From Bicyclus anynana (lineage: Eukaryota > Arthropoda > Insecta > Lepidoptera > Nymphalidae): a stretch of 64,000 nucleotides of DNA. Below the pieces are notes generated by a model. The model was given only the letters and a program-made list of their open reading frames with translations. It ran no database searches and was not told the origin of the DNA. The translations under genes were made by a program, and so were the position numbers. Shown one piece after another: positions 10,957 through 22,652 of the stretch (position 1 is its first letter; every line of letters starts with the position of its first letter). The stretch spans positions 15,546,142 to 15,610,141 of the forward strand of contig NC_069097.1 in NCBI RefSeq assembly GCF_947172395.1. The letters run 5' to 3'.

Positions 10957-11282
10957 ATGATAATGGGTATTGATTTTATTTTTTGTAATGATAACTTCTT
11001 AATAACGTAACGCGTTACGGCGCCACTCTGTCTGGCTTCCCTTTCTCTTACTCACACGGCAACAGGTTTTTCAGTTACGAAACGTCTCGCGGTACGTCTG
11101 TTGGAAGAGCGGTAACTAGCCACGACCGAAGGCAACACTAAGTGCGCCTTTTAATTATGTCAAGTTTTTTTTAACCATGATTTGGCGAAATTTCTTCTTT
11201 CCCTCGAACTTGGCAAAAACCGTGGAATTGGTATGACAGTAGTCCAGCGAACATTGGTAAACCCAGGATCTTTTTCATTTTG

Positions 11283-11609
11283 TTTTTATTCTTTACAAGT
11301 TAGTCCTTGTATACAATCTCACGTGATGGTAAGTGGTGATGCAATTTTAGATGGCAGCGGGCTAACTTGTTAGGAAGAGGATGAAAATCCACACCCCTTT
11401 CAGTTTCTACGCGACATCGTACCGGAACGCTAAATCGCTTGGCGGTACGTCTTTGTGTACATATGGTGGTGGTAACTAGCCACGGCTGAAACCTCCCACC
11501 AGCCATACCTGGACCAATTAAAAAAACCTCAATCAGCCCATCCGGGGATCGAACCCAGGACCTCCGTTATGTAAATCCACCGCGCAATTTGAGTCCGAAC
11601 TTAACCATG
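11283..11609 (-). mobile_element. SINE A, the most complete copy
   Basis: On the minus strand the tRNA-like head begins near 11609 ('catggttaagttcggactc'). It then has 'ggaggtcctgggttcgatcc' (box B), the 'accaattaaaaaaacctc' linker, the conserved body and the tail 'aaagaataaaaaca'. This copy shows the full ~325-bp structure. Confidence 0.8.
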
Positions 11610-11904
11610 TATGTGTTGCAGCTTATAAACCTATCGTATAATTGTGGTCGAAGTCTCTTAAACAAGCTATTAGATTAGATTAAATAAACTATACGTTTGC
11701 CAACAGCTGTAAACTAAAATTAATGACATTGGCAAGTATAATTAATTTGCAAAGTATTAGAATACTAAAAACGCTCGCACAGTGCGCGCACAATTTATAT
11801 ACAAAACTAATTTAAATATTGACAGCTAATTTTCTCAGTAAAGCGCAATTTAGACGAGGAGAGTGCATTTTTGGTCGAGTGATGGGTTTTATTTATTTTT
11901 ATTT

Positions 11905-11975
11905 AACAACGTAGCCCTTGAATACGTCTTTCCTGATGTTAAGTGTTGAAAGAGTCTAAGATTGTAACGGTCTTT
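11905..11975 (-). mobile_element. Decayed SINE A tail
   Basis: 'acgtagcccttgaatacg', 'cctgatgttaagtg' and 'agtctaagattg' line up in order with the minus-strand SINE A tail, with many substitutions. Confidence 0.35.
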
Positions 11976-12212
11976 GAAGACGTATAAGTTAATTATATAG
12001 TGGGCTAACGATGTACTCGTACTTACCCAATTACTCTTTCATTTTATAATCATCAACCTATATTTAACGTTTCCTTATAGGGGAGGGAATATAGTGCTTA
12101 GTTTCACCACGCTGCTGCAATGAGTACACACCACTATCAGATGACACTAACAGTGATGACCTCTCCGAGTACAGTACAGTCTCTCAGTCTCTCTCCTGTA
12201 CAGTCCCCGTAC

Positions 12213-12262
12213 AGTCTTTCATACCGGAGTGAGGTAGTTACACTACTCCAGTATGAAAGATT
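12213..12262. repeat. Small imperfect inverted repeat
   Basis: 'tctttcataccggagtg' at 12215-12231 pairs with 'ctactccagtatgaaaga' at 12243-12260. Immediately upstream is a cluster of 'gtacagt' repeats (12170-12214). It could be a tiny fold-back element. Confidence 0.4.
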
Positions 12263-12960
12263 AAATAAATCATTTTTGGAATAGATGCTCAGTACTTCAC
12301 TCAATTACTGATCATCTGTTCTCAGGACTATAAGCCAGACCTCATGATCCGAAGCATCAAGTGAGGCAGTAACTCTTTATTTTACTGCTCTTAGCTCTAC
12401 TATCTACTAATTAACCGTAACATGTATACGTTTTTACTTTTTTTATGTAAAGCGCCTTCAATTCTGCACAAAAGCTACTCGCCTGATGTAAAGCGCGCCT
12501 AACGCAGCTCTGCAGTATCGCAAGAGTGTCGAATAGATTATAACAACTTAACATTTATGGACCATGATGCGACAAACCGGCGACAAAGTATTTTACTGCC
12601 CATCACTGTGGGAGTGCGGCCTATTGCGCAGCTTTGATGTTATCATTATGACTATTGCGATTACTTAGTGCACATTATGATTTATCGAAAGTGCTTGTTC
12701 GAATCAAGCATGGTGCTAGATATATTATATTCAAGAATAGTAATAATAAGGAGCTTAGTAGCTTTAATTAAATTAATGTTCTAAATTATAGTTTAATTAT
12801 ATGATTATATATTTTTGTTTAAACAGCACAGCTCGTTTGAAACAGCAAAATGATTATGCCGTAAAGACTTAATAAAACATTATTGTGTACACACATTTTT
12901 CAGTTTCAATATATAAAATATCACAATACTACATAACTGCTTTGTTATATTGTTGTCATA

Positions 12961-13010
12961 TTCTCTTTAGTAAGGAGAGCGACCTGGCCCTATCGTGAGC
13001 CATAATTAAA
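12961..13010 (+). mobile_element. SINE C 3' fragment
   Basis: 'ttctctttagtaaggagag' followed by 'cctggccctatcgtg' matches the 3' end of SINE C. Confidence 0.4.
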
Positions 13011-13135
13011 TATTGATTGAATTAGGTTGTTAATTATAATGATAATTACAACAATTTATCAGAATTAAGTAAGTAGATACATAAAAATAATATATTAAAA
13101 GGAATGATACTTTTTTTCATCATCGTCGTCATCGT

Positions 13136-13346
13136 TATCAACCCATATTCGACTCACTGCTGAGCTCGAGTCTCCTCTAAGAATGAGAGGGGTCAGGCCT
13201 TAGTCCACCACGCTGGCCCAAAGCGGATTGGCAGACTTTACACACGCTGAGAATTCAGAAAATTCTCAGGTATGCAGGTTTCCTCACGATGTTTTCCTTC
13301 ACCGTTTGAGACACGTGTTATTTAATTTCTTAAAATGCACATAACT
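13136..13346 (-). mobile_element. SINE B (Metulj-like), 3' two thirds
   Basis: On the minus strand it runs from 'gtgcattttaagaaatt' to 'gaatatgggttgataac'. The head with boxes A and B is missing. Confidence 0.7.
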
Positions 13347-14405
13347 AAATAGAATTTTTTTAGGCCCCCCGTACCGTAACAACAAAAATTCCTCAATATT
13401 TAACTTGAAGCAATATGAGATCATGTATTTTGTTGTTTATTTATACATTAATGAGCTCAACAATGGACTTATTTACGTGTGTTGAAAAACGTTTATTAAT
13501 AATTAATTATGTTCCAAGGGCCATAGAAACATTGGCGGGCGTTTATCCTTATGTAAGTATTCCAGGTTAGAGTTAGCTTCTACCATGTAGCTAACATGGC
13601 CTACCTACAGCTCAAGCTATAAACTGCCAGCTTTATAGCTCGTTAGAGTGTTGGCACAGCTTGATATTTCATTCATACGCCGTCTCATTAGCCGGCTCGC
13701 GTTGAGATGCTAAATCCTAGTAATTAACACATTTTCTTGTACTTACCAGTAAGTAGGTATAAGCACTTAAACGTGTGTCAAGATATCTAGAATGATCGAT
13801 GAAACAGTAGGCAAGAACCACAGAATAAAGATGATCTAGAATGAGTCTACAAGCAGCGTGGTGAAGCCAATGAAATCCATAAAAAAACTTCACGAGTCTC
13901 CTTGACATCCGTATATACTTTTTTCATAATTTGTATTTAAAAATTTAAGACTAACAACAAATAAATTAATTAATATGTATAATAACCAATAAAAAATACT
14001 CCATCTTATTTCTTTAGTTTTTGTGAACAGTTTTAAAATATTTAAAACATAAGACTTTTTTTTTGTATAATATTGAAAATTAATTACTAATGCCACGCTT
14101 CGTGTATGAATTCGTTTTTGAATTTCGTATTTGGAGGTTACGACATCGTCGTGGTCCGTGCTCTCTATCTGCTTATTATTCTTAAATCTGTGGTAAGAAC
14201 TTAAAATTAAAATTATGAGAAACCCCTGAGAGTCATGAATGATACTGATATTATAACCAAAGGACATGTTCCAATTTTGTATGGAGGCTGGGCCTTTATT
14301 CCGAGTGTCAACTAAGCAGGATAAATTATTTTTATCTTTAGAGAATATAAAATAGTAGTAGTAGTCAGCTAGTATTTGAATATATTTCATTAATCTTGCA
14401 AATTG
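13347..14405. other. No supported feature upstream of LINE-1
   Basis: AT-rich. A 166-codon minus-strand frame (13890-14390) has no recognisable domain and looks like low-complexity AT-rich translation. Confidence 0.4.
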
Positions 14406-14480
14406 CAGTCGTTGACAGTCTGTCGTGAGATAAACACACTTTTTGCGTTACGTTGTTAAAAATTTTCTCAAATACCCACA

Positions 14481-15443
14481 ATGTCGAAATGTGATATTTG
14501 TAATAAAATTATTTCAAAATCTATGCCTGGATTGGAGTGCAGTAAATGTGAAAGGATTGTTCATTTGAATACACGATGCAGCAGTCTAACTAACAAGCAG
14601 ATTGCCGCCCTTAAAGCGGCCTCCAGCCTGGAATGGACTTGCCTGGAATGCCAACGAGAATCGCCGCGGCGAAATTCATCCATAGTTATCCCAGAAGAGA
14701 ACGAAGAAGACGAACCCGTTCAAATTAATGCCAAGAAGCTTCTTAGTAACGTATCTAAAGAGGTCGAAAAGGCAATTAAAAGTGAAATGCGTGAATTTAA
14801 TGAGTCTTTACAGTTCTATGGCGCCAAACTGGATGAAATAATAGAATGTGTGGACGCGTTCAAACAAACAATAAAAATTTTGGAACGAAAAAATGTGGAG
14901 CTAACAAACAGAAATAATAATTTGGAAACTCGTGTCGGAGCCCTAGAACAACGTTTACAAGAGATTGAACAAGAAAAACTTGAGAATTATGTCGAAATTG
15001 CAAATGTACCCTTTCAAACCACGGAATCTGTAGATAAAATGGTAGAAAAAATAGCGGTTAAATTTAATCAGCCTCTTGAAACTATCAAAAGTTCGCAAAG
15101 ACAGCAAGGTAAAAAAGAACAACCAGCTATCATAAAGGTCAAACTTTGTGACGTGACAGCGAAGGAAAAATGGATTACGGCAGCAAAATCCGGCAAAATT
15201 ACAGTTGCTGACATATGCCCCTCCGAACGTAATAACAATGCCATTGTATACATAAGAGAAGCTATGACAAAAACTAATAAGTCGATATTTTGGCAGGCGA
15301 AACAAGAGCTTAAAATTAAACAGAAGTTCAAGTATGTATGGTTTAAAAACGGATTTGTTAAAGCACGTAAGGATGAAAGTTCAAAAATTTTTACTTTAAG
15401 AACCCTAGAGGATGTACATTCCATTACAAATCAGGTAGTTTAA
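14481..15443 (+). CDS. LINE-1 ORF1: nucleic-acid-binding protein with PHD-like finger and coiled coil
   Basis: 320 residues from an ATG in AT-rich context. Residues 4-57 form a zinc-finger pattern C4, C7, C20, C23, H28, C33, C54, C57 (C4HC3), which is PHD-like. Residues about 85-170 are charged and heptad-rich ('ETRVGALEQRLQEIEQEK'), a likely coiled coil for multimerisation. The C-terminal part (about 170-305) contains 'VADICPSERNNNAIVYIREA' and a Trp/Phe-rich end. It resembles the C-terminal domain that lepidopteran LINE ORF1 proteins share with the baculovirus FP family. In related elements ORF1 protein coats the RNA and targets it to the nucleus. ORF2 follows after 47 bp. No frameshift or stop is seen. 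The function is inferred from the family. Confidence 0.8.
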   Translation: MSKCDICNKIISKSMPGLECSKCERIVHLNTRCSSLTNKQIAALKAASSLEWTCLECQRESPRRNSSIVIPEENEEDEPVQINAKKLLSNVSKEVEKAIKSEMREFNESLQFYGAKLDEIIECVDAFKQTIKILERKNVELTNRNNNLETRVGALEQRLQEIEQEKLENYVEIANVPFQTTESVDKMVEKIAVKFNQPLETIKSSQRQQGKKEQPAIIKVKLCDVTAKEKWITAAKSGKITVADICPSERNNNAIVYIREAMTKTNKSIFWQAKQELKIKQKFKYVWFKNGFVKARKDESSKIFTLRTLEDVHSITNQVV

Positions 15444-15490
15444 GGCGTTTTTATTCTTAAACAACTTTTATTTCAAATTATTTCTTTAAT

Positions 15491-18457
15491 ATGGACTCAA
15501 TTTTGCAAGATGAAATTACTGAGATCACAGACTGTATTAATATTAATGATTTCATAATGAATGTACCTCACAAAAATAATATGGACCTACTGTGTATTCA
15601 TTTTAATATCCGATCTCTCATAAAAAATTTCTACGCTCTAGAACAATGTATAACATGTTCAAATAAATGTATTGATATTATTATACTTACTGAAGCTAAC
15701 ATTTCAGATAACATTAGCTGTCTGTATCATATTCAGGGCTACCAAATGTTTACAGCTTTAAGAAGGAACCGAAAAGGTGGTGGTATTATTGTATATGTAA
15801 GTGACAAGCATAAATATAACATTAAAAACACGAAAACTTTACACTCTGAAAGTATATTTTTCTCAATAACAACTAACACAAAATACACTGCGAACATTTG
15901 TGCCGTTTACCGTCCTCCTAACTCAAGTAAAAACTTATTTATTTGCGAAATTACATCTATTATTGAAAAATACCCTAAAAACACTGATTTATACTTACTA
16001 GGAGATATAAATATTAACCTGAAACTTGATAATCCTATAAAACATAAATATAATAACATGTTACACAGTTTTGGCCTTTTGTGTGGAATCACAGCGCATA
16101 CGAGAATTGAATTATCAAATGGAATATTAACTAAATCGTGCATAGACCACATTTACGCGCGATCCCGCACACTCGACCTCTATACTGCAGCACTCGGTAC
16201 TAAACTAGCTGATCACCGGGCTGTTGTACTCGCTTGCGTCGGCGCTCGAACACAGGGTGTCCCAGTAAATGAGTTTAAATTACGTTTAAATAATGAGAAG
16301 GTGTTCACATTATTGGACCAAGTGGATTGGGAATCTATGTGTAATATGACATGTCCTACTAATATATACAACAAAATACACGAAACTTTTTTAGAATGTT
16401 ATAGTAAATCTGAATACAGAATTAAAGTAAATTCGAATAATATTCGCAATAACAACAACTGGATTACGAAGAAAATTATAAATGCTTGTGAATATAGAGA
16501 TAACTTATTTCAACAATGGATAAAAAACACCAATAATTTAATTTTAAAACAAAAATACAATAAAGCAAGAAACTACGCAAACAAGTTAATTCTAAATACC
16601 AAAAATAATCATACAAGGGCAGATATTATTTCAAATAAATATAATCTAAAAAAAATGTGGGAGATCCTTAATAGATTAACCGGTAAAATTAAATGTTCTG
16701 TTGATGAAGTTTTGTTAAGCTCTTTCTGTAATCATGGTAACACTTCAAAAAATATATCAGATAGTTTTGCGAATACGTTTAAGAATAGTGTAACACAAAT
16801 AATACCTAAATGTTCTATACCCTTGCTGGACAGATCTTCTTTCAAACACTCAGCGAATGTTAGTATGCGTTATAGACCAGCTGACTCTAAATCTGTAGAA
16901 ACAATTATAAAATCCTTGAATAGTAATAAAGCTCCAGGAATTGATAGAATAAGAGCTATAGATATAAAAATGTTATGTGAAAAAATCAAAGGAGTTCTTG
17001 CACATTTAATAAACACTAGCGTAGTTACTGGCATATATCCCGCTCTTTTAAAAACTGGCATTGTCAGGCCAATATATAAAAAAGGCAGTCGCGTGGAATT
17101 TGATAATTACAGACCAATAACTATTTTGCCCACCATTGACAAGGTGGTAGAAAAGTTTTTAAGCGAACAAATCCATAATTTTTACAGAAGCAATAACATA
17201 TTATCAGCTAAACAATATGGCTTTCAACCACAAAAAAATACTACACAATTGCTTTCAGCATTTACAGATAAGATATATGACCACATAAATAACAAAAAAC
17301 ATGTTCTGGTCGTCTTTATTGACTACAGCAAGGCTTTCGACACTCTCAGACACGATAAACTGTTGCAAAGTCTTAGTGATTGTGGCATCGGCGACAAACT
17401 CCTTAATTGGTGTGAAAATTATCTCCATAAAAGATCATACCAAGTAAGAGTCAATAATGCAGACAGTTTTCCAGTACACGTGACTGAAGGCACAGCGCAG
17501 GGTTCAGTACTGGGACCCTTGCATTACGTCTCATATGTTAATTATCTACCTAATCTGATCAAAAAATGTGATATCTATCAGTTCGCAGATGACACATGTA
17601 TAATTGCAGCAGGAACCGATATCAAAGAGACCCTAGGTAGACTTCAAAATGATTTTGACTTACTGGCTAAATGGTCACACGATGTCGGTTTGGTTCTTAA
17701 TGCGAGTAAAACTAAATTAATGTACATTAGTACAAGTAGTAACAGAAGCACGTATAAACCTAAATTAATTGCGCACAATCATCAATGTTTTCATACTGCC
17801 AACACTACGCGTCTAAAATCTTGTAACTGTAGTGACATCGAATTAGTAAATAAACATACCTACCTTGGACTCATTATTGACGACAGACTAAACTGGAAAG
17901 AGCATGTCAATCATGTATGTGATAAATTAAGAGGAATACTGGCAAAATTTCACTTAATTAAAGGTAAAATACCATACGGAACACTATTATTACTGTACAA
18001 ATCTTTGGCTGAATCAATTATATCGTATGGCTTATCAAGCTACGGTAGAACATTTAAAACTCACCTTGATAATGTATTTTCCCTGCAGTTGCGTATTTTA
18101 AAAGAATTGGTTCCAAATAAAATTAAAAACATGTTCCAAAATGACTATCGACAATTATTCGCATATTGTAAAATTATTCCTGTACATGAAAAAGTTGAAC
18201 TATCTTTATTGATTGAACATTATTTCACAGAAAATTTAATAAAAAAATCGAAAACTTTTTCAGCACGACGACTTGATAAAATAAAACTACTCTTACCTAA
18301 CTATAATAACCTTTACGGAAAAAGAAAACTTAATTATGTTATTCCTAATTTAATTAATCAGCTTCCTAAGTCATTAAAAGACATTCTAACCATAAGAAAT
18401 ATAAAACAAAAATTAAAAGAGTATTATCTAAAACTTATCACTAACAAATATGAGTAA
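15491..18457 (+). CDS. LINE-1 ORF2: endonuclease-reverse transcriptase
   Basis: 988 residues, close to the usual length for this protein. Residues about 30-250 are the apurinic-type endonuclease: 'HFNIRSL', 'ILTEANIS', 'VYRPP', 'LLGDINI', 'SCIDHIYAR' and 'LADHRAVV' appear in the expected order. The RT follows: 'NSNKAPGIDRI', 'NYRPITILPTIDKVVEKFL', 'FIDYSKAFDTL' with catalytic D611, 'GTAQGSVLGPL', and the FADD box with D700 and D701. The product would nick target DNA and copy the element RNA by target-primed reverse transcription. One oddity is 'YVNYLPNLI' where relatives usually read 'YINDLP'. The reading frame is otherwise clean, so the copy is young or under recent selection. No RNase H domain or C-terminal zinc knuckle is evident. 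Confidence 0.85.
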   Translation: MDSILQDEITEITDCININDFIMNVPHKNNMDLLCIHFNIRSLIKNFYALEQCITCSNKCIDIIILTEANISDNISCLYHIQGYQMFTALRRNRKGGGIIVYVSDKHKYNIKNTKTLHSESIFFSITTNTKYTANICAVYRPPNSSKNLFICEITSIIEKYPKNTDLYLLGDININLKLDNPIKHKYNNMLHSFGLLCGITAHTRIELSNGILTKSCIDHIYARSRTLDLYTAALGTKLADHRAVVLACVGARTQGVPVNEFKLRLNNEKVFTLLDQVDWESMCNMTCPTNIYNKIHETFLECYSKSEYRIKVNSNNIRNNNNWITKKIINACEYRDNLFQQWIKNTNNLILKQKYNKARNYANKLILNTKNNHTRADIISNKYNLKKMWEILNRLTGKIKCSVDEVLLSSFCNHGNTSKNISDSFANTFKNSVTQIIPKCSIPLLDRSSFKHSANVSMRYRPADSKSVETIIKSLNSNKAPGIDRIRAIDIKMLCEKIKGVLAHLINTSVVTGIYPALLKTGIVRPIYKKGSRVEFDNYRPITILPTIDKVVEKFLSEQIHNFYRSNNILSAKQYGFQPQKNTTQLLSAFTDKIYDHINNKKHVLVVFIDYSKAFDTLRHDKLLQSLSDCGIGDKLLNWCENYLHKRSYQVRVNNADSFPVHVTEGTAQGSVLGPLHYVSYVNYLPNLIKKCDIYQFADDTCIIAAGTDIKETLGRLQNDFDLLAKWSHDVGLVLNASKTKLMYISTSSNRSTYKPKLIAHNHQCFHTANTTRLKSCNCSDIELVNKHTYLGLIIDDRLNWKEHVNHVCDKLRGILAKFHLIKGKIPYGTLLLLYKSLAESIISYGLSSYGRTFKTHLDNVFSLQLRILKELVPNKIKNMFQNDYRQLFAYCKIIPVHEKVELSLLIEHYFTENLIKKSKTFSARRLDKIKLLLPNYNNLYGKRKLNYVIPNLINQLPKSLKDILTIRNIKQKLKEYYLKLITNKYE

Positions 18458-18989
18458 CATAAGTATTACCAATTATTGTATGAACAGCCTGTATATACAA
18501 ATATCACTCAGATGTCAGTTTTATTCACTTCATACCCACCTTTTCTGTTTTTGTTTACATTTTGTTTCCAATTATTGTTTTTAAGTTAAACGTAGTGTTT
18601 TTATGTATTATGTGTATTTTTAATTGTAAAATTAGATTTCACTTTCTAATTTTTAATTATTTTTAAGTTCATAGTAGATTAGTATTAGAGTATTATATAG
18701 TAGTAGATTTAATTATAGTATTGTCAACGGCGAAGGGTGCGCAGAAAAACTTTAACAAGTTTATGTCTGCACCTTTTTAATTTTGATCATGTAATTATTA
18801 TATATAATTAAATAAATAAATAAAAAATAAAATAAAATAAATTAATTGTGATTAAGCATATTATAGAACTAACACTAAGGAACTAGCTTTAAAAAATAAT
18901 TTACTGCATCCAAATCGGTTCACTAGTTTAATATTTGTACAACCTTTGTAATTTTACGTAGTGTACTAAGGCTAAATAGTTTTTCAGTA

Positions 18990-19246
18990 CATCGTTGTCG
19001 GTAGAGAGCTAACTGGCCACGACCGAAGCCACCCGCAAAACATGAGCTATAGAAGCATAGGTTTAATGTCCGTCGTAAAGCGCAGTGAGACATAAAGGCG
19101 AAGTGGATCGGCTCCGAAGTGTTATAAACTTATAACAATTCCGCATTCCAGTGCCCACTGGTCTGTCTTGCCTATATAGGTACAGTCAACGGACATACAA
19201 ACCTCATGATCGTCTATACTAATGTTATAAAGAGATAAAGTTTCTG
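18990..19246. mobile_element. Fragments of SINE A and a Helitron head
   Basis: The stretch 18998-19040 ('gtcggtagagagctaactgg' and 'ccacgaccgaagcc') looks like a minus-strand SINE A piece. The stretch 19214-19246 ('tctatactaatgttataaag') is the 5' terminus of a Lep1-like Helitron with the rest lost. Confidence 0.4.
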
Positions 19247-20314
19247 GTATCAATCAATCAATTTTCATTTTTTATATTATTTTTATCGTAGTGGATAATC
19301 TCTGGATCTACTGACTGACATTAGATACACAAATTCAGGCTTCCGTATAAGATACAAAGAGACCACGCTGAGTCTAAATCTAGAAGGCCACTCCGATACA
19401 GAATCCCAAATTTTGTGTAAAGATAACTTGTCACTTTGTTGTCGGCCGTTCTCTCGTTTTGGCTGACGCTCTCCGCGCGTCTCAATTAGATGGCTAAATA
19501 GAACAATAATATACTTTATCAAAGTTAATAGGCACGCTGGTAGCACAAAACTGCTGTAAAATAAAGAGTTAATTTTTTGTTTGTTTTAACCGATTTTTAA
19601 AATTCTTTTAGAAAGTTACATCTTCACCGAGTTATATTTTATCTTTATTCCTACGAGAACTTTAACTGACCAAGTGTGTATGTGCTACCACCTCGTATTA
19701 TGCATTGTATATACTACCTCTATGTGCTTTGTGAAGCCCATTAAAATATGTGTTAGTATATTTTATAAGTTTCTCTAATTAAATAATTAGCTTTATTAAC
19801 TTAGGGTCTATTGAGAAAGCCTATAAATTCAAAGCTCCTATTAATTATTCTCGATTCAGAGATAATTCAGAATAATTAGCACAAAAAAAAACTTAGCGTA
19901 TCGGCATGAATACTAATAAGGAAGCGTCAATTGTACTTTGAGAGCCAACAGACTGTGAGTTAGGGTGCAAGGTGAAAAGGAGTGAAGGGAAGTGAGAAGG
20001 AGTGAAAGGGAAATGAGAAGGGAGTGAAAGGGAGCCACGGGGAGCGGAAAGCCTTTCTTCCCGGGACCATTTCGGTAATCAAAAGCCTGTGATGAATAAA
20101 TCATTAACGGCGTGGTTCATTTACGTAGAATTACTTTTTATTCTGTAAATTTTCAATGTGGTATTAATAGACCGTTTAGTTTACCGATTAGGTGTTTATT
20201 GTTGTGTGAAAATGATTATTTTATTAGTTAATGTTTATTTTGAATTTGTGGAATAACAGCTTTCTGTATCTTAGTGTGCATTTCAACCGCGTAATTCCTG
20301 TCCTCGTAGAAAAA
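19247..20314. other. Unassigned, with a purine-rich tandem stretch
   Basis: The stretch 19970-20035 is almost pure A/G, with loose repeats of 'ggagtgaaaggga'. Nothing else could be supported. Confidence 0.4.
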
Positions 20315-20506
20315 TCTATACTAATATTACAAAGCTGTAGAGTGTGTTTGTTTGTTTGATTGAACGCGCTAATCTCAGGAACTACTGGTCCGATTTGAAA
20401 AATTCTTTCAGTGTTAGATAGCCCCTTATCGAGGAAGGTTATATATTATCCCCGTATTCCTACGGGAAAGGGAACCACGCCAGTGAAACCGCACGGCGTT
20501 AGCTAG
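20315..20506 (+). mobile_element. Lep1-like Helitron (non-autonomous), complete ends
   Basis: Its 5' end is 'tctatactaatattac' and its 3' end is 'aaaccgcacggcgttag' followed by CTAG (20503-20506). The interior has 'tttgattgaacgcgctaat', 'ctcaggaactactggtccg' and 'ttctttcagtgttagatag'. It has no ORF and no inverted repeats. Confidence 0.75.
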
Positions 20507-21497
20507 TTCTAAAATAAAATGCAGCCAATATTGCTCGTTGATAATGGAACTTTCCATCAATAGAGAATTTTTTAAGGAGTGAAAGTGTAACAAACCAACA
20601 AAGAAACTCGTCTTCGTAATTTACAAACACTTACCTTTATTTGAGGTTGGTATAACACTGATTTTTTTCTCATCCTCATCATAAATCTATGATGATTATG
20701 TGTAGTCTGCTAAGAGCCAGCGATGATAAAAACTTCGTCATTTATAAAAAAATTAAGATTTGATTACTTTCACGGTATCCTAAAAAAATATTAATTTTAT
20801 GTTTAGACGATTTTAGTGTCATAAAACTTCCAACACGTGGGATTTTGTTTTATAGCGATAGGCCCTATACACATTTATCTTTTTGGCAGGTCAATTATTT
20901 TTTCTGTAAGCGCAAAAGCGTCGTTAGAAAAGTAAACAAGCAAGAAGTGTGGCGGCTTCTGACTTCCTACTCGCATACCAAGATCACGGCGTGAAAGATT
21001 TTAAAACCTCCCATTAAAGAAAAATAATCACAAACATTTTGTGCCGTACAAAATTGTCCTCTACCACCTTGAAAATAAAGTTGAATTTACAATGTATTGT
21101 CCAAAGTTGACAAATCATCACCCAATAAGAGTGTGTGCCGATGATATTATGCGTAGGCACGCGTGCAGGCTTGTAATATTTACCCATAAGTGATGCTTAC
21201 TCAAAAATACACCTTAATTCTACAGTGATATGATTGATTTTACAATAGTGGTATTAGTGCAGAAGCTTATAATAGTTCTACATATTGGAAAATCAAACGC
21301 AAGTACGCGCTTAATTAAAGTGTAAATGTAAATGATCTCTATAATTACGTGAAATAGAGTCGGGAATTCCGTGTACGTTATTTAGGGTTGCCAACGGTAC
21401 GTTGCGTTTTGTACAATCACAAGTGTTTTTACATGTTTTTATTTCAAACTTAGTTTTTCATTATATTTATCTTAGTAAGCTATCGATAAAGAAAGTT
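20507..21497. other. No supported feature
   Basis: AT-rich single-copy-looking sequence within the window. No coding signal or shared repeat was recognised. Confidence 0.4.
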
Positions 21498-21666
21498 AGA
21501 AATTAAATATCACGTGTCTCAAACGGTGAAGGAAGAAATATCGTGAGGAAACCTGCATACCACAGAATTTTCTCTGCGTGTATGAAGTCTGCCAATCCAC
21601 CTAACCTCTCTCATTCTGAGAGGAGACTCGAGCTCAGCAGTGAGTTGAATATGGATTGATGAGTAT
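21498..21666 (+). mobile_element. SINE B (Metulj-like), 3' half
   Basis: It runs from 'agaaattaaatatcacgtg' to 'gaatatggattgatgag', with an internal deletion of the 'attgggccagcgtggtgg' segment. Confidence 0.7.
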
Positions 21667-22652
21667 GATAAAGCAGTCGATAATAATGCATTTAATAATG
21701 CATTTTTAAAGTTGCGTAATACTGTGTCTTAAAGGGCTGTTATAACTACAATACACATGAGTCTTATCACTAATACCTCAGGTTGCAGTGCAGTCTACTA
21801 GTATCATATGTATTTAGCATGCCCTACAAAGCGTTGCAAAGCTGTTTTATGCGATGGTCTTCCACCCAATTATTACATGAGCCATTTGTTGGCACCTTCA
21901 ACTAATTATTATAAAATAATATTTACAGATTAGAATCTATTTATAGTGCGGAATCTGGTGATATTTTACTACGGACAGCACCTTAAGCGGTTGATGAAGC
22001 ATGAAATGTCTTGTTTTAAAATGATAAAGAAAAAGAACAAGAAAGAGGGTAGATCCATTCTGCCCCTAACAGCTGATGCAAGTGGGTCGAAATATCGACA
22101 TTAAAAATCTCCCGTGGTGGTATGTACCCGTTTAAATAATATTCATAATGAACAACCAGGAAATAAGTTTAAAATCATTAGTTGATAAAGAAAAGCTTGA
22201 CCTGGTCAATAAATTGGATTAAGAAAATAAAAGTAGACTGCTGAAAGTGATGATTCTTTGTTGAGTTGTGGCAACCCTGACGCATATTCATTAAGGGGTA
22301 GTGAACTGTTTGCGATCGGCGGCTTTTGTTGGAGCGCTAATCCGCGCGAGGCGTGCGCGGCGGCTTCACGGACATGCCTCGAGGCACAGGCGCAAAGATT
22401 AAATGTAATTTTACTTACAGCGCGAGAGCTGCGATAGCCAGAACTTCGGCATTATTGAAAGCTGAAAGTTTTCCCGCTCATCCTTTTTTTTGCATATAAA
22501 ATAAATCAAGCACATGTGGTGATAAGCCATAAACTATTGTACAGACTTTGGAAGGCAAGCAAGTGATATGACATGCATACAAAGCGCTATTCTGTATATT
22601 ATACATTATGTCATAGGTGTTAAACCTCATTCATGTGCCTATAGGTATAATA

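Larger units (their letters stand above)
14406..18842 (+). mobile_element. LINE-1: non-LTR retrotransposon with two intact ORFs
   Basis: It contains a leader starting near an initiator-like 'gcagtcgttgacag' (14405-14418), then ORF1, a 47-bp gap, ORF2 and a 385-bp 3' region ending in an 'aaataaataaat'-type A-rich tail (18808-18842). Both ORFs are uninterrupted. The combination of a PHD-like finger in ORF1, an apurinic-type endonuclease and an FADD reverse transcriptase fits the CR1/Jockey group. I could not fix the target duplication; only 'aattg' is shared by the two flanks. Confidence 0.85.

Noticed and set aside
13890..14390. 166-codon minus-strand open frame upstream of LINE-1
   Set aside because: The composition is AT-driven (Tyr, Ile, Asn, Lys, Phe). 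There is no domain, no homologous stretch elsewhere in the window and no promoter evidence.
14955..15424. Minus-strand frames within LINE ORFs (also 24823-25194, 40132-40575, 43074-43526)
   Set aside because: They lie fully inside intact LINE ORFs on the opposite strand and show no domains, so they are shadows.
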